From the NCBI GenBank assembly GCA_964030785.1, contig OZ034979.1:5513423-5577422 (forward strand): a stretch of DNA of 64,000 nucleotides. The letters are read 5' to 3'. The notes below the pieces were generated by a model, which ran no database searches, was not told the DNA's origin, and saw only the letters and a list, made by a program, of their open reading frames with translations. The translations under genes were made by a program, and so were the position numbers. This DNA comes from Siderastrea siderea (Eukaryota > Cnidaria > Anthozoa > Scleractinia > Rhizangiidae). Position 1 is the stretch's first letter, and each line of letters starts with the position of its first letter. This document shows, one piece after another, positions 12,168-23,730 of the stretch.

Positions 12168-13867
12168 AACACCACAGGCAGACCACCTTATGTGTTCGTG
12201 GATAATAATTGTTGACATAAGACGATGTTAAAATCAATGGCGCGTACAGTATGTGGTCCTTGGTCCGCGTTTTTTTCGAACATGATGTAATATTTGCTCG
12301 TTAAATAGAATAGGACAAAAACGAATGTGTCCAATGATTTATTGATTACTCTTCTTCCATATGACGATGTTTCGGCTTTCCCGCCGTTGGTGAAGGCGCG
12401 GAATTCAAGTTTATTGACAGGTAGGCCAACTTGGCTTTCTTAAAGTGTTTACTTTCGCGGCTCCGTAAATTACATGGTCACGTTTACTTAGCTTGTGCAT
12501 CGATGAAACGCAACAGAAGGACGTATTTTTTTGGAAAACAAGATTACAGATAAACGTATTTCTGCGGTTGTGAACGAATTTGCAGCAGAGTTTGAAAGTT
12601 TTGTTTCATGGTCTCTTGAAAAATTTCAACAATTTTCGCTTATGGGTCCTTGGTCCGCGACTTATGACCCTAGAGAACTTACATTTCTCAAAGCAGATAA
12701 AGAAAACCTTAGATAAATGGAAACGGCGTTGTTTTCGCTGAATATTTTCAAAATCTTCTTTATACATGTTTATGAACGGGGTTAACTTCTCTTGTGCACC
12801 TAGAATACATATAAGCTTGTAGTCTTGTAATTATTTTCGACTGCGCTTGGGGCTTGTGTGGGAGACTGTTGTCTGAAAAGTAAAACATATTATTTTATAC
12901 TCACAACGACTTTCCAACAAGACTGTAGCTTAGATATATCAAGGATAAGAAAGAATAAAATATTTTCATTCTCCTACGGAAATTATCGGGATTCACAGGT
13001 ACTTTCCGCGCTGTTACATGATTAACGGAGGAAGGACCACATTCGCGGACCAAGGGCCCGCGAGCATGGTCACCTTTTTTCGAATTACAAGAAAAATATT
13101 TAAGTTTGAAACTTGCCACTTTAAAGATATCGCAAGAAACATAAAAGCTATCTTCAGGGAAAACGTCAGCTTGCTACGTTCTGATTCAGGCAAGATATTC
13201 AAGATTATAATTTTTACTCGCGGACCAAGGACCACATACTGTATAGCAGAAATATAGAGAAACATTACGTTGGCGGGCTTGGGCTTTTGAACTGCCAACG
13301 GTCGAGACGCCCGGGCGAGACGCGCTGATTGGTATATGGAATGGACTCGCATTGTTCAAATTCCTTTGGTCGAGAATTTTGCACCGATCATGTTGAGAAA
13401 GCTACTTTTGAGACTTCAGGATCGCTTTTCTCGGAAAATATTGGAAGGGTGAAGCTCTAATTCGGCACAGGAACGAAGAAATATCTAGCCGATCGGATCC
13501 CGGCGGTTTTTGAGGTGAGAATTTTGATGGTTTGGCGTCAGTTCTAGCTTGAATTGTACGAGGTCGCGGTCGCCGGCTGTTCTGCTGCCTGCCTTGTTGT
13601 CCCTTCTCTCTCTCTTTCTACCGGTCGATAAATGACCTCGCAAAATAACGCCTTAAACGGCTCGGGACGGTAAAAAAATATGACACAAGACTCAGTCAAC
13701 ATATCATCTTAAGTTTTATTGAATCATTTAGAGTAAATTTTATATTTTGTAGTAAATCGAAGCCGACGTAATGTTTCTCTATATTTCTTCTATACGCGCC
13801 ATTGATTTCAACATCGTCTTATGTCAACAATTATTATCCACGAACACATAGGGTGGTCTGCCTGTGG
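12168..13867. mobile_element. Putative non-autonomous DNA element with ~80-bp TIRs
   Basis: The arm at 12168-12247 (cacaggcagaccacc ... aatcaatggcgcgta) is mirrored at 13787-13867 (tacgcgccattgatttcaac ... ggtctgcctgtgg). Inside, the phrase 'ggtccttggtccgcg' occurs at about 12255 and 12645 and in inverted form at about 13038 and 13219. A further copy of 'atatagagaaacattacg' (13250) pairs with 'cgtaatgtttctctatat' (13768). It is about 1.7 kb with no transposase frame. Nested insertions or internal rearrangement are likely. Confidence 0.6.
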
Positions 13868-15315
13868 AAACACGTTTGTTTGTTGTGACCGTGTATTTGA
13901 AACATTTGTCACACTCCTCTCACAGAACGTACCGATTCATTCATTGAAATCTAGCTCTTATAAAGAGGGGGGAGAAGCTATCATCTACACTACACTACAC
14001 TACGTTTGGTGGTAAAAAGAAACTTAGTCTTGAATAACTGATGCCTATTTACAAACCTTACAAACCTAACTGATGTCCATTTACAAACCTTAAACCCCGG
14101 GCGTTTAGCTCGAGATCTATAAAGGTAACGCAATTTTATAAAACGCATGCATTTATCACTGGTATTGCAAAATAATTAAAATGCAAGGGCTGGAATCTAG
14201 GTGCCTACAACTGTATAACTCCAGCTTGTAAGGGCCGGCGTCTTTGATAAACCACAGGTTTTCTTGTTTTGGCTTATTATACGCGGGGACATCTACTGAG
14301 TCACGCAACAATTCATTTTAATTTTTGCGTTTTGCGTGACATCTGGGCTCATATGTCAGCGGTTGTTCAGTGAGACTTGACAGTCTGTTCTTACATGCGG
14401 TACTAACCGAGAAGATGATAAAATGGCGTTACTATTTACAGCGGTCTTACCCAAGCGAGTATAAGAGAGACATACGCATAGCATTCATTATCATTTCGAT
14501 AGAAGACACGTCCGGTTCTTCATGGCTTTATTTAATAAACGTACTTGCCAACCCCTCTTCTCCCCTCCACCCCTTTGCATTTTCGTTCTCGCTTCGATTT
14601 TTTGTTTATGAGCTTTTAATTACATTTATCTCCAAATTTCCAGACATTTCTTTTCAGCTATGCAGCCGGTAAGTATGTTTGTCGCAGCTGCCAAAGCCGT
14701 TTCCACGTGGTCGACGCTTCGTTCAACTTTTCCCTACTTTGAGGTTAGTATTTGCCTTCTACTTTACATTATGTGCTTTTGGCTTTTACTTTATTTTGCT
14801 GGCGTTACCATTCCGTTTTGTTCATCTCTCTTTTCGTTCTCTGCTGCCGCTCCTGGGATGATAGTTTTTCAAGGGAGTCTAATTCCCTGTCGGATTACTG
14901 ACGCGCAAGACTATCATTCCCTGAGCCGCGTTTTCCTGTCGTTGTTCTTATGCCGTATTTTTGTCTTTCGGGTTATAATCTTCTCGACAGGGTTTTCCGT
15001 TTTGCATTTCAAGTGCAGCAAATCAGCCTCTACTTTTTCCATTCCCGGCTCAGGGGATGACAGGAATTTGTTCTTCATGAGTACAAGTCCGTGGGCATTT
15101 AATTTCTTTCCGCTCCTGTTTTGCGTGTTTTCAATGTTTTTACACCTGGTCAGGTAAATATCCTTTCTTTTAATATTTTGTTATACCGCGTGCCCGCATT
15201 TCCTACTACTTTCATACAGTTCGTTCATTATGCTGTTTTTGCTAGTTCTGTGCTATGGCTCCAGAGCAGAGGTTTTGTTTTACGGCAATTTTTGTTTCCT
15301 GGCTCTGTCTTGCAT
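13868..15315. other. Gene-free, T-rich approach to the satellite
   Basis: From about 14650 the + strand becomes T/pyrimidine-rich. A 165-codon frame here (14660-15157) is hydrophobic only because of base composition and shows no family pattern, so it is not called as a gene. Confidence 0.4.
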
Positions 15316-16300
15316 ATGCTTTTGCTGTTGTTTTGAGCGGAGCCCAAAAGGTTTTCCCGCTCTCGCCGTGAGCTAATTGGCTTTATTTTGTCTCATGGCT
15401 TGTTGTTTTGTTTATGCTTTTGCTGTTGTATTAAGCGGAGCCCAAAAGGTTTTCCTGCACTCGCCGTGAGCTAATTGACTTTATTTTATCTCATGGCTTG
15501 TTGTTTTGCATATGCTTTTGCTGTTGTTTTGAGCGGAGCCCAAAAGGTTTTCCCGCTCTCGCCGTGAGCTAATTGGCTTTCTTTTGTCTCATGGCTTGTT
15601 GTTTTGCATCCTGCTTTTCCTGTTGTTTTGAGCGGAGCCCAAAAGGTTTTCCTGCTATCGTCGTGAGCTAATTGGCTTTATTTTGTATCATGCTTGTTGT
15701 TTTGCATATGCTTTTGCTGTTGTTTTAAGCGGAGCCCAAAAGGTTTTCTCGCTCTCGCCGTGAGCTAATTGGCTTTATTTTGTTTCATGGCTTGTTGTTT
15801 TGCATATGCTTTTGCTGTTGTTTTGAGCGGAGCCCAAAAGGTTTTCCCGCTCTCGCCGTGAGCTAATTGGCTTTATTTGTCTCGTGGTCTGTTGTTTTCC
15901 ATATGTTTTTGTTGTTGTTTTGGGCGGAGCCCAAAAGGTTCTTGCTCTCGCCGTAAGCTAATTGGCATCTCATGGCTTGTTGTTTTGCATATGCCTTTGC
16001 CGTTGTTTTGAGCGGAGCCCAGAAGGTCTCTTGCTCTCGCCGTGTGTAATTGGCTTTATTTTGTTTCATGGCTTCGTTGTTTTTGCATATGCTTTTCTTG
16101 TTATTTTTGAGCGAACCGCGAGGTTCTTTGCTCTCGCTGTAAGCGGGCTTTATTTTGCCTCATGGCTTTGTTGTTTTACAATATACTTGTGCTTTTGTTT
16201 TGAGCGGGGTGAGTTTATTTGGCTTAATTTTTTTTTCCTGGCCTTGTCTGGCATATTCCCTCGCCTTTTGTTCTTAGCGAAGCCCAAATGGTCTTCTTCC
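15316..16300. repeat. Tandem satellite, ~98-bp unit, about 10 copies
   Basis: The anchor agcggagcccaaaagg begins at 15336, 15434, 15532, 15631, 15728 and 15826, a spacing of 97-99 bp, and continues in more degenerate form near 15923, 16011, 16110, 16203 and 16276. Each unit also holds 'gctctcgccgtgagctaatt' and 'tcatggcttgttgttttgca'. The left copies are the best preserved. No gene lies within. Confidence 0.95.
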
Positions 16301-16339
16301 AATTTTTGTTGGCTTTGTTTTTATAGGATCATTTACTTT

Positions 16340-16412
16340 TATTTGGTGCGTTTTGAGTTTTGGGTGCTTTTCAGTTTTTGTTTGGCGCGTTTTGAGTTTT
16401 GGGTGTTTCATG
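16340..16412. repeat. Two-copy ~46-bp direct repeat
   Basis: The phrase gcgttttgagttttgggtg occurs twice, about 46 bp apart, just right of the satellite. The same phrase recurs at about 22180, suggesting a dispersed repeat. Confidence 0.6.
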
Positions 16413-16459
16413 ACAGGACGGAGAAAGCGCAAACTGTAAGTACCTCCTGTTGTCCCATA

Positions 16460-16489
16460 CAAATTCTTAGAAAACTTTTCTAAGAATTT
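16460..16489. other. Short perfect hairpin
   Basis: caaattcttagaaaa is followed almost at once by cttttctaagaatttg. It is a strong inverted repeat with a tiny loop. Function unknown. Confidence 0.6.
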
Positions 16490-18055
16490 GTGAGGGGTTT
16501 TTCAAGCGTATCTAATGGGCTTACCACAAGGCGTCCTAATCTGCTGCTTCATGATTGAAATGTCACTCTATCAAATGTAAACCAGAACAGCGGAGACGTA
16601 AGGACCGACTTATACATGTCATCAAGTCATAATAAAACGTGACTTGATTTTCCCATAGAGGAGTGTTACGCATCATTCACAAGTCATTACCAGACAATTT
16701 TGGTCAATCAAATAGGAAACCCGAACCAAAAACTCATTTGCAAAACAATTTAACTGCGGCAAGGTGAGACCGCTCAAGGTGTTAGCAATCGAAAAATAAA
16801 AAAAATTAAAATTAAAATAAAAAAAAAACGCGGCGAAAAGCAAAATAATAACGCTTGTTCTGTTGGTTGGATGCGAACACTCCACGATGGACTTTCGCCA
16901 AGAATAAACTTTCCACCAGGAGCGCGACCAGCAGGACTTTTAACTTTTGTACATTATTATTTGTCACCGGATGCCAGTAACGAAAAGGATCAGTGAAGTG
17001 TTTTCTTGCAGTTTCTGGTTTCATTTTCTTGAGAAACGATGCCATGTCACAAGTGGTTGTTTAACGCTGATTTCAGTGGTTTTTTTCCTTCCAATACCGT
17101 CAATGCACACTTTGCCGAAGCCTAAAAGCCATGTGATTAGATTGACGTTATCCTGGAAGTCTGGGAATCGACATTTTGTTTTCGTTTGGTATCAAACAAT
17201 GGGATAAATTCAAGCTAGATTACAGTGAACAAGATTAGAAAAATCTTCCCTGATGTCATTTACAAAAGTCTCGCGTAGTGGACTATGGTAAGTTGAATCT
17301 GTATGTAAACCGTGCAAAATCATTACCGGTATAATTGCAGCTGCTAGCTCAGTAGTCTTGTCGGCATGGAAAAATATTAGAGGGCTACAAGAACTGAACA
17401 AAGCCACGTGTCTGGTATATGAGAGGCTACCCCACGCGTTCGATCTGCGATTCACTGAATTCAGCAGCGTTGTTATTTATCTCAGATATGGCTTGGTTGC
17501 ATTTAAGATTTCGTCGCCTCATTACAACTATAAATCATTGCTTATAACAAACGCGAAGTTGCAGGAATTACATGTCAGATTTTTCTCGCCAATATTTTGG
17601 ATCGGCTTCGATCAGTGCTCAATAAAAGCACTATAATTTTTTGGCGGGATTTGTGTGGTTCGAACAAACGCAAAACAGCATTGTATGACAGGTTGGATAC
17701 CAAATTCATTTATTAAAATTAATTTCAGCTAATCCACATAATTTGTTTACAAGGTCTGGTTGCAGTAAGATGCTAAGTAAAGAATCAGAGGAAATCAGTA
17801 ATGTTTGAAATCGGCTTTGCTTTTTCGGTCTATTAAACAAGTCAGACGATGGAAGAGGCACCTCTTTTGTTAGAACGACTGTCCACTAAGTTGACAGTAT
17901 GTTTGCCACTTACTAACTCTGATTCATGGAAAGATATTTGAAATTTCAGTTATTGCGATGTTCATTTTGCCAGTCCATAACTTAGTAAATACAGCCAATC
18001 CCTCTGAGTAACATTACGAGTCTTCTCAGCTCTCACAGCAGTAATGTTTGAGTAA
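16490..18055. other. Gene-free stretch
   Basis: No protein-like frame or long repeat could be supported. Confidence 0.4.
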
Positions 18056-18059
18056 AAAT

Positions 18060-18910
18060 ATGGAAGAGCTGAAACTCAGTTGAAGAATATTTGTTTCTTT
18101 GTGACGGTAGCAACCATCCCTGCTCTTAAGATGACTCATCTTTCACTAGCAGGGCTGCCAAGATGTCACATCTTTTCCCAGTTTGTGTTGCTGTTGTCAC
18201 AAGAAATAAATAGCAGTTGATAAAAACCAAAAAAAGCAACAACAACAACAGACAAACATATGATAATAATGGCCCGGCCGTGAAAAAGAAATGAAAGCTA
18301 TGGTTACAAAGCCTTTGTGCTCAGATAATTTCTTGAAAGAATTTGTCAGCCTACCCGGCCTTAGTAAGTAGAGTTAAGGACGAGAGCGGCCTGCATAACT
18401 AAAACTCGAACTGGCAAAATGACCAAAGAAATATTTAGAAAGTTCAAAGCAGCGACCTTAAAGCTTTGAGCGAAATACATGATCAACCCGAGCCATAGTC
18501 TTCTCACTTCTCGTAGCAATGAAGTTTGAGAAAAAAAGAAAGAAAGAAAGATTTGAAACCCTGGTTGAAACTCAATCAGTGGAAGAATATTTGTTTCTTT
18601 GTGACGGTAGCAACCATCCCTGCTCTTAAGATGACTCATCTTTCACTAGCAGGGCTGCCAAGATGACACATCTTTTGCCAGCTTGTGTTTGCTGCTGTCA
18701 CGAGAAATTAAAAAAAAGGGAAAAAAGTGTTGAATCCCTGGTTGAAACTCAATCCCCGCAAGAATATTTATTTCTTTGTGACGGTGGCAACCATTCCTGC
18801 TCTTAAGATGACACATCTTTTATTAGCGGGGCTGCCAAGATGACACATCTTTTGCCAGCTTTTGTTTGCTACTGTCACGAGAAATAAATGTCGCTACACC
18901 AAGGGCAGTT
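18060..18910 (+). repeat. Three copies of a ~170-bp repeat with AP-1-like cores
   Basis: Copies at about 18060-18240, 18550-18715 and 18725-18910 share 'gaagaatatttgtttctttg', 'gacggtagcaaccatccctg' and 'gcagggctgccaagatg'. Each has two near-palindromes of the type aagatgactcatcttt. The first in copies 1 and 2 contains TGACTCA (18132-18138 and 18632-18638), the AP-1/TRE consensus. The third copy has tgacaca instead. The spacing is irregular, with about 300 bp of unrelated DNA after copy 1. Confidence 0.8.
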
Positions 18911-19087
18911 GGTAAAAACAAAACAAAAAACACACACACAAGAAAAACAGAACAACAACAAATATGACCCGGCCGAGAAGAGAGCGAGAAGACTATGGCT
19001 GAAAACAATGACAACCAATTTGTTTCGCCTTTGAACGTTTTCTCCACGCTTAGCACTGGTCACACGTATTTGCTACGAGCTCTCATT

Positions 19088-20410
19088 GGCATAGTCTAAA
19101 AGCTGGACTGGACTCTGGACTGGACTGGACTCTGGACTGTGGACTCTGGACCCTGGACTCAGAGGTAAATATGATATATGATCGAAACATCTTCGGCTCT
19201 TTTTCGGGATCCTTCGCATTCGTCGGCAAACTTCGGAATTCTTCGGAAAATTACCGAATCTTCATCTGTTTTCTTTCATTTTCTTGAAAAATCACACGAC
19301 CTTCTCGTGATGTTTTGAGAACTTTCAAAACATCACTTCTACCTTAAATGTACTCGAGGCCGTGCAATTTCCTGTACTAATTGTTTCCGCCTTCCAAGAT
19401 ACGATCTGTAATAGAAATGCCAAATAACTTGGTTATTATTACTGCCACACGGAGACAGTATTGGCCAAATGGGGTGCAAAAGTGAGGCCAATTAGCCAAT
19501 GTATATTTCCACTGTACCGCTAACTGTGTGAAGTTGATGCAACCAGCATTTATTCCCTTTTTGGTAGTTATTCCGATGGTCTCCATCCCCATTTACAAGA
19601 ATCACATAGACAGCACATTGCGAAAGAGCTAAAAATAAGCTAATGGAATCGTTTCTCTCAGTATTTGTTAGTTTCCCGTGACCGTTACTTTCTCGATGAC
19701 GATGATGATGATAACTAAGGAAAGCGTGTAAAAATTAGTGTACGAGTTTATGTCAAGTTTTATTTTTAAGTTCAAAAGGCTTTCTTGAGCCATGGCCATA
19801 GCTATCTCGAACATGAGATGAGACCTTTCCCCTTGGGCAATGCTATCTCGAGCTACCGGGTACCGAGACCTCCCACCTAACAAGGATACTTTGAGCGGAC
19901 CCTCGAGTAAATTAAGGCAATTTCTAGGTAAATTTCACTGCTCCCATTGTTTGCTTTTATTGCTATACTCCGCCCCTCATTGCACTTTCCTCTCTTCCCT
20001 TCTTTTCGTCTTATCGAAAAGTTTCGATTCAAATTGAAGGAGATCTCTCGAGCTTAGTCTATTTTGCACGATTTCATTACATTTCTATTACAGATTGTAT
20101 CTCGGAAGGCACAAAAAATAAGTATAGGAAATCGCAAGGCCTCGAGTACAATTAGGGTAGGAGTGATGTTCTGAAAATTCTCAAAACATCACGAGAAGGT
20201 TGTGCGATTTTTTATTTATGGTTCATTCAACAAAATGAAAGAAAATAGATGAAGATTCTGTGATTTTCCGAAGGATTCTGAAGTTTGCCGACGATTTCCG
20301 AAGGTTCCCGAAAAAGAGCCGAAGATGTTTCGATCGTATATCATTTGTATCTCAGAGTCCAGGGTCCAGAGTTCAGAGTCCAGAGTCCAGTCTAGCTTTT
20401 AGACTATGCC
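19088..20410. mobile_element. Mutator-like (MULE) non-autonomous element, long TIRs, 9-bp TSD
   Basis: The ends ggcatagtctaaaagct and agcttttagactatgcc open arms of about 310 bp. Both arms contain 'ggactctggact'-type repeats, 'gaaacatcttcggctctttt' and 'tcgtgatgttttgagaa'. The 9-bp gctctcatt lies outside the left end (19079-19087) and again outside the right end (20411-20419). Long TIRs with a 9-bp target duplication are typical of Mutator-like elements. The ~700-bp interior has no transposase-like frame. Merlin-type elements also make 8-9-bp duplications but have short TIRs. Confidence 0.75.
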
Positions 20411-20421
20411 GCTCTCATTGG

Positions 20422-20929
20422 TTCATTTAATTATCTGCATCCTGTAATTGGTTTGGTTTTAGTTTATGATACCTGATTGTTTTGAACTTTGTCCTGCCTT
20501 GACGTCATGGCAGAGCTAGGTAGTGAAAACTATGTCAAAGTAAATAAAAGAAGTTGAAACCCGGTGGGTTCATTTGGGAACCCACCCAGTATGGTGCGTT
20601 CAACGACCCTAGTCCCAGCACTTTTGAAGAAAATGTTTGGATAAAAGTCAAGAAATATTTGGTTTGCAAGTTGCCAAAAACCGACAGGGAGGGGAGGGGG
20701 AAGGACTCAAAGGGAATTAGAAATCCACTGACTCTCGCCTCCACATTTTTTCCTCACGGCTGCTCCTCTTCATCGTGCACTTTTCGTCGTCAGTTAAGCA
20801 GTGATAAAAGTCTTGGGAGATGTTTCCCGCTTGCTCAATAACAGGATCGGAAAGAACTACATTTGAAGGCTTATGTTACGAATATACATGCATCAAAGAG
20901 GGTTCGTCACGTGCAGTATACGTTTTTAA
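20422..20929. other. Gene-free stretch between two TIR elements
   Basis: A 95-codon frame on + and a 69-codon frame on - overlap each other and show no family pattern. Nothing is called. Confidence 0.4.
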
Positions 20930-20940
20930 AATTCAGTTAC

Positions 20941-21102
20941 AGACTACGAGCAGTCTCTCTTTCCGCTCAGGGATAGTCTCACTACACTAGCGGCTCGACA
21001 GGCGCGTCACGTTTCAACGCTGCAGGCGACTTCGTACTCGCTCGCTCGCTTGTTCGTTTTCCTCGACTATCCCTGAGCGGAAAGAGAGACTGCTCGTAGT
21101 CT
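20941..21102. repeat. MITE with AGACTACGAGCAGTCTCTCT ends and ~10-bp TSD
   Basis: The left 38 bp (agactacgagcagtctctct ... gggatagtc) is exactly mirrored at the right end. The phrase aattcagtta lies at 20930-20939 and 21103-21112, a target duplication of about 10 bp with one extra base at the left. Length 162 bp, non-coding. Confidence 0.85.
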
Positions 21103-21112
21103 AATTCAGTTA

Positions 21113-22300
21113 AATGATTTGTGGAAGGGAAACATTTTTCATAAAATCTAAGAATGCGGTACAAACTTGCAACTGCAGAAAGTGACGAGAATCGCAGACG
21201 CATTGACTGAGTCTTTTAAAAGTCACGCGAGAATATTCAGACATTTATACAGGCATACGCTGAACAAGCACAAATCGCGTTTCGTCCGTACCGGTTGATG
21301 CGATTCTGTACGTATTTAGAACTTTCGGAGAAACTAGAAAAAAGGAGACATTGCAAAATAAATAAATAAATAAAATAAGATACTGAAACCTGAACTTTTC
21401 GAAATAGTGAGAAAATCTTATCAGTTGGAAAGGAATACACGCAGCTTCTGACAATAATTCCTGTAGAGATTGTACAATGGCACATTTTGGGGCGCACAAT
21501 TACACACTCGTTGTTGTCGGCTCAGTGCAAAAGCGAGGCACGTTTTCTCGCGGCAGGCGGTTTTTAACGCTCGCTATGTAGGAAAGCCAGAGACACTGGT
21601 CCATTTTTTGGTTGATTGTGACAGGATATCAAAGAACCTCATGTTTTTCTTTCCATTCTTGGAGAGCTTAGTTTTACCCGCTGTATACAAAATCGAAAAG
21701 TTTACTAACAGGATGGACGGAAATCCGCGTGAATTATTGAGAGACATTAGATGGTCTTAGATCGCTTCCTCTGATACTCCTTGATTTAGGCTTTGTTAGC
21801 CGCCACGAATAGTCGGAGGATAAATAACGAGCATAAATTGATCGAAATCGAACACAGCTTTGCCTTCAAAACAATTTCATCGGCTAGCCAAGGGGTGAAA
21901 GACTGTGTACAACTTACTCGTGGCGGAATGTCACAAAATTCAGTCTTTTATTTATTTCAGGGAATCACGTTTCGACGAAAACCAGAACTTTACGTCTTTC
22001 ATTCAGAACATAGTGTCATTTTACAATATTCACCGTGGCTTCATTAAGAAGCGATGATAGCTTGATTACCAACAGTTAAACAGATTTTCACACTTTCCCA
22101 AGAAAAGCCGAAAAAATCTCTGCGTGAAACGATACTTACAGTTAACGCTTTATCCGTCCTCTCATGTTGAGTTTGTTTAGCGCGTTTTGAGTTTTGGGGG
22201 TGTTGTTTTCTGCCTGGTCATGTATATTTCACTCATGTGGCCGCCAGATCTCCCATAACTTAAAGGAGCGCGGGTAAGACCGGTGTAAATAGCATAATAA
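21113..22300. other. Gene-free stretch
   Basis: A few frames of 80-96 codons occur, without recognisable motifs or mutual consistency. Confidence 0.4.
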
Positions 22301-22815
22301 ACTGCACCACGGGAAAGTTAGAATACTGCTCAGTAGCTTTCATCTGAATGCCGGGTCACACTAAAGGATTTCATCCACAGACTCAAAAGTTAGAACCACC
22401 TTGTACAGCAAAATAAACAGCAACACAGGAAAGTACTGCTCAATAGCTTTTATTTGAATGGCCACACTTTAGGATTTCATCTACAGACTCACAAGTTAGA
22501 ACATCCTTGTACACTGATAAACAGCACCACAGGAAAGTACTGCTCAATAGCTATCATTTGAATGGTCACACTTCAGGATTTCATCTACAGATTCCCAAGT
22601 TAGAACTTCCTTGTACAGCATAATAAACAGCACCACAGGAAAGTACTGCCAGCAGCTTTTATTTGAATGGTCACACTTTAGGATTTCGTCGACAGACTCA
22701 CAAGTTAGAACATCCTTGTACAGCATAATAAATAGGACCACAGGCAAGTACTGCTCAGTAGTTTTCATTTGAATGGTCACACTTTGAGATCAAATTCATC
22801 CACAGACTCAAACGT
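22300..22815 (-). repeat. ~105-bp satellite, left array (five units)
   Basis: Units share 'tttgaatggtcacacttt', 'aggatttcatctacagactc' and 'aaacagcaccacaggaaagt'. The ttgaatgg anchor sits at 22454, 22558, 22663 and 22769, giving 104-106-bp steps. This array is in the opposite sense to the one at 23060-23720. Read on the minus strand, two adjacent units stay open in one frame for 78 codons because 105 bp equals 35 codons. Confidence 0.95.
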
Positions 22816-23059
22816 ACAACTCGGTTATTAAAACAGATTTCAAACAAACAAGTGTAGTGGCCATAAAAAGCACTTTCAGGTTCAACTGTTCTGTAAGAGG
22901 GATGCTTAATATAAATGGCTTCACTAAATCATGGTACTTACTTTTACATGGTTCGTACTTTTGTCTTCCCTCTGTGTATCACAAGGCTCTCGGGTTTTAT
23001 CACTCTTACTTATACGGGAGGAGAGGAGGAGAGGATGAGAGGATGCCACACAGACGAGA
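22816..23059. other. Spacer between opposed satellite arrays
   Basis: About 245 bp of unrelated sequence, including a purine-rich gaggagaggaggagaggatg tract near 23020. Nothing coding. Confidence 0.5.
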
Positions 23060-23730
23060 TTTGAAATGAAAGCTACTGAGCAGCACTTTCCTGTGGTGCT
23101 GTTTTATTATGCTGCACAAGGTGGACTACCTTTCGAGTTCGTGGGTGAAGTCCTAAAGTGTAACATTTAAATGAAAGCTACTGAGCAGCAGCGTACTTTC
23201 CTGTAGTGCTGTTTATTACGCTGTACAAGGTGGTTCTAACTTTTGAGTCTGTGAATGAAAACCTAAAGTGTGGCCATTCAAATGAAAGTTACTGAGCAGT
23301 ACTTTCCTGTGGTGCTGTTTATTATGATGTATAGGTGGTTCTAACTTTTGAGTCTGTGGATGAAAACCTAAAGTGTGACCATTCAAATGAAAGCTACTGA
23401 GCAGTACTTTCCTGTGGTGCTGTTTATTATGATGTACAAGGTGGTTCTAACTTTTGAGTCTGTGAATGAAAACCTAAAGTGTGACCATTCAAATGAAAGC
23501 TACTGAGCAGTACTTTCCTGTGGTGCTGTTTATTATGATGTACAAGGTGGTTCTAACTTTTGAGTCTGTGAATGAAAACCTAAAGTGTGACCATTCAAAA
23601 TGAAAGCTACTGAGCAGTACTTTCCTATGTTACTGTTTAATGAGCTGTACATAGTGTTTCTTACTCTTGAGCATGTGAATCAGTTAAATCCTAGAGTGTG
23701 ACCTTTCAAACGAGAGCTCTGAGCAGACAA
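23060..23730 (+). repeat. ~105-bp satellite, right array (about six units)
   Basis: Inverted relative to 22300-22815: units read 'aaatgaaagctactgagcag', 'tactttcctgtggtgctgtt' and 'ggttctaacttttgagtctg'. The middle units are nearly identical and the outer ones diverged. A degenerate trace follows near 24300-24370. Related single units occur at about 54650-54780 and 60430-60540. Confidence 0.95.

Noticed and set aside
14660..15157. 165-codon + frame with many hydrophobic residues
   Set aside because: The composition follows from T-rich DNA. There is no domain pattern, and it overlaps other equally open frames.
15316..16300. CRISPR-like periodic array
   Set aside because: The units are contiguous ~98-bp tandem repeats without unique spacers, and the host is clearly eukaryotic.
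15962..16483. 173-codon + frame
   Set aside because: It lies in the degenerate end of the 98-bp satellite, and its repeated peptide words follow the repeat.
22544..22780. 78-codon minus frame with internal 35-residue repeat
   Set aside because: It is satellite DNA with a period divisible by 3. There is no start context or splice support.
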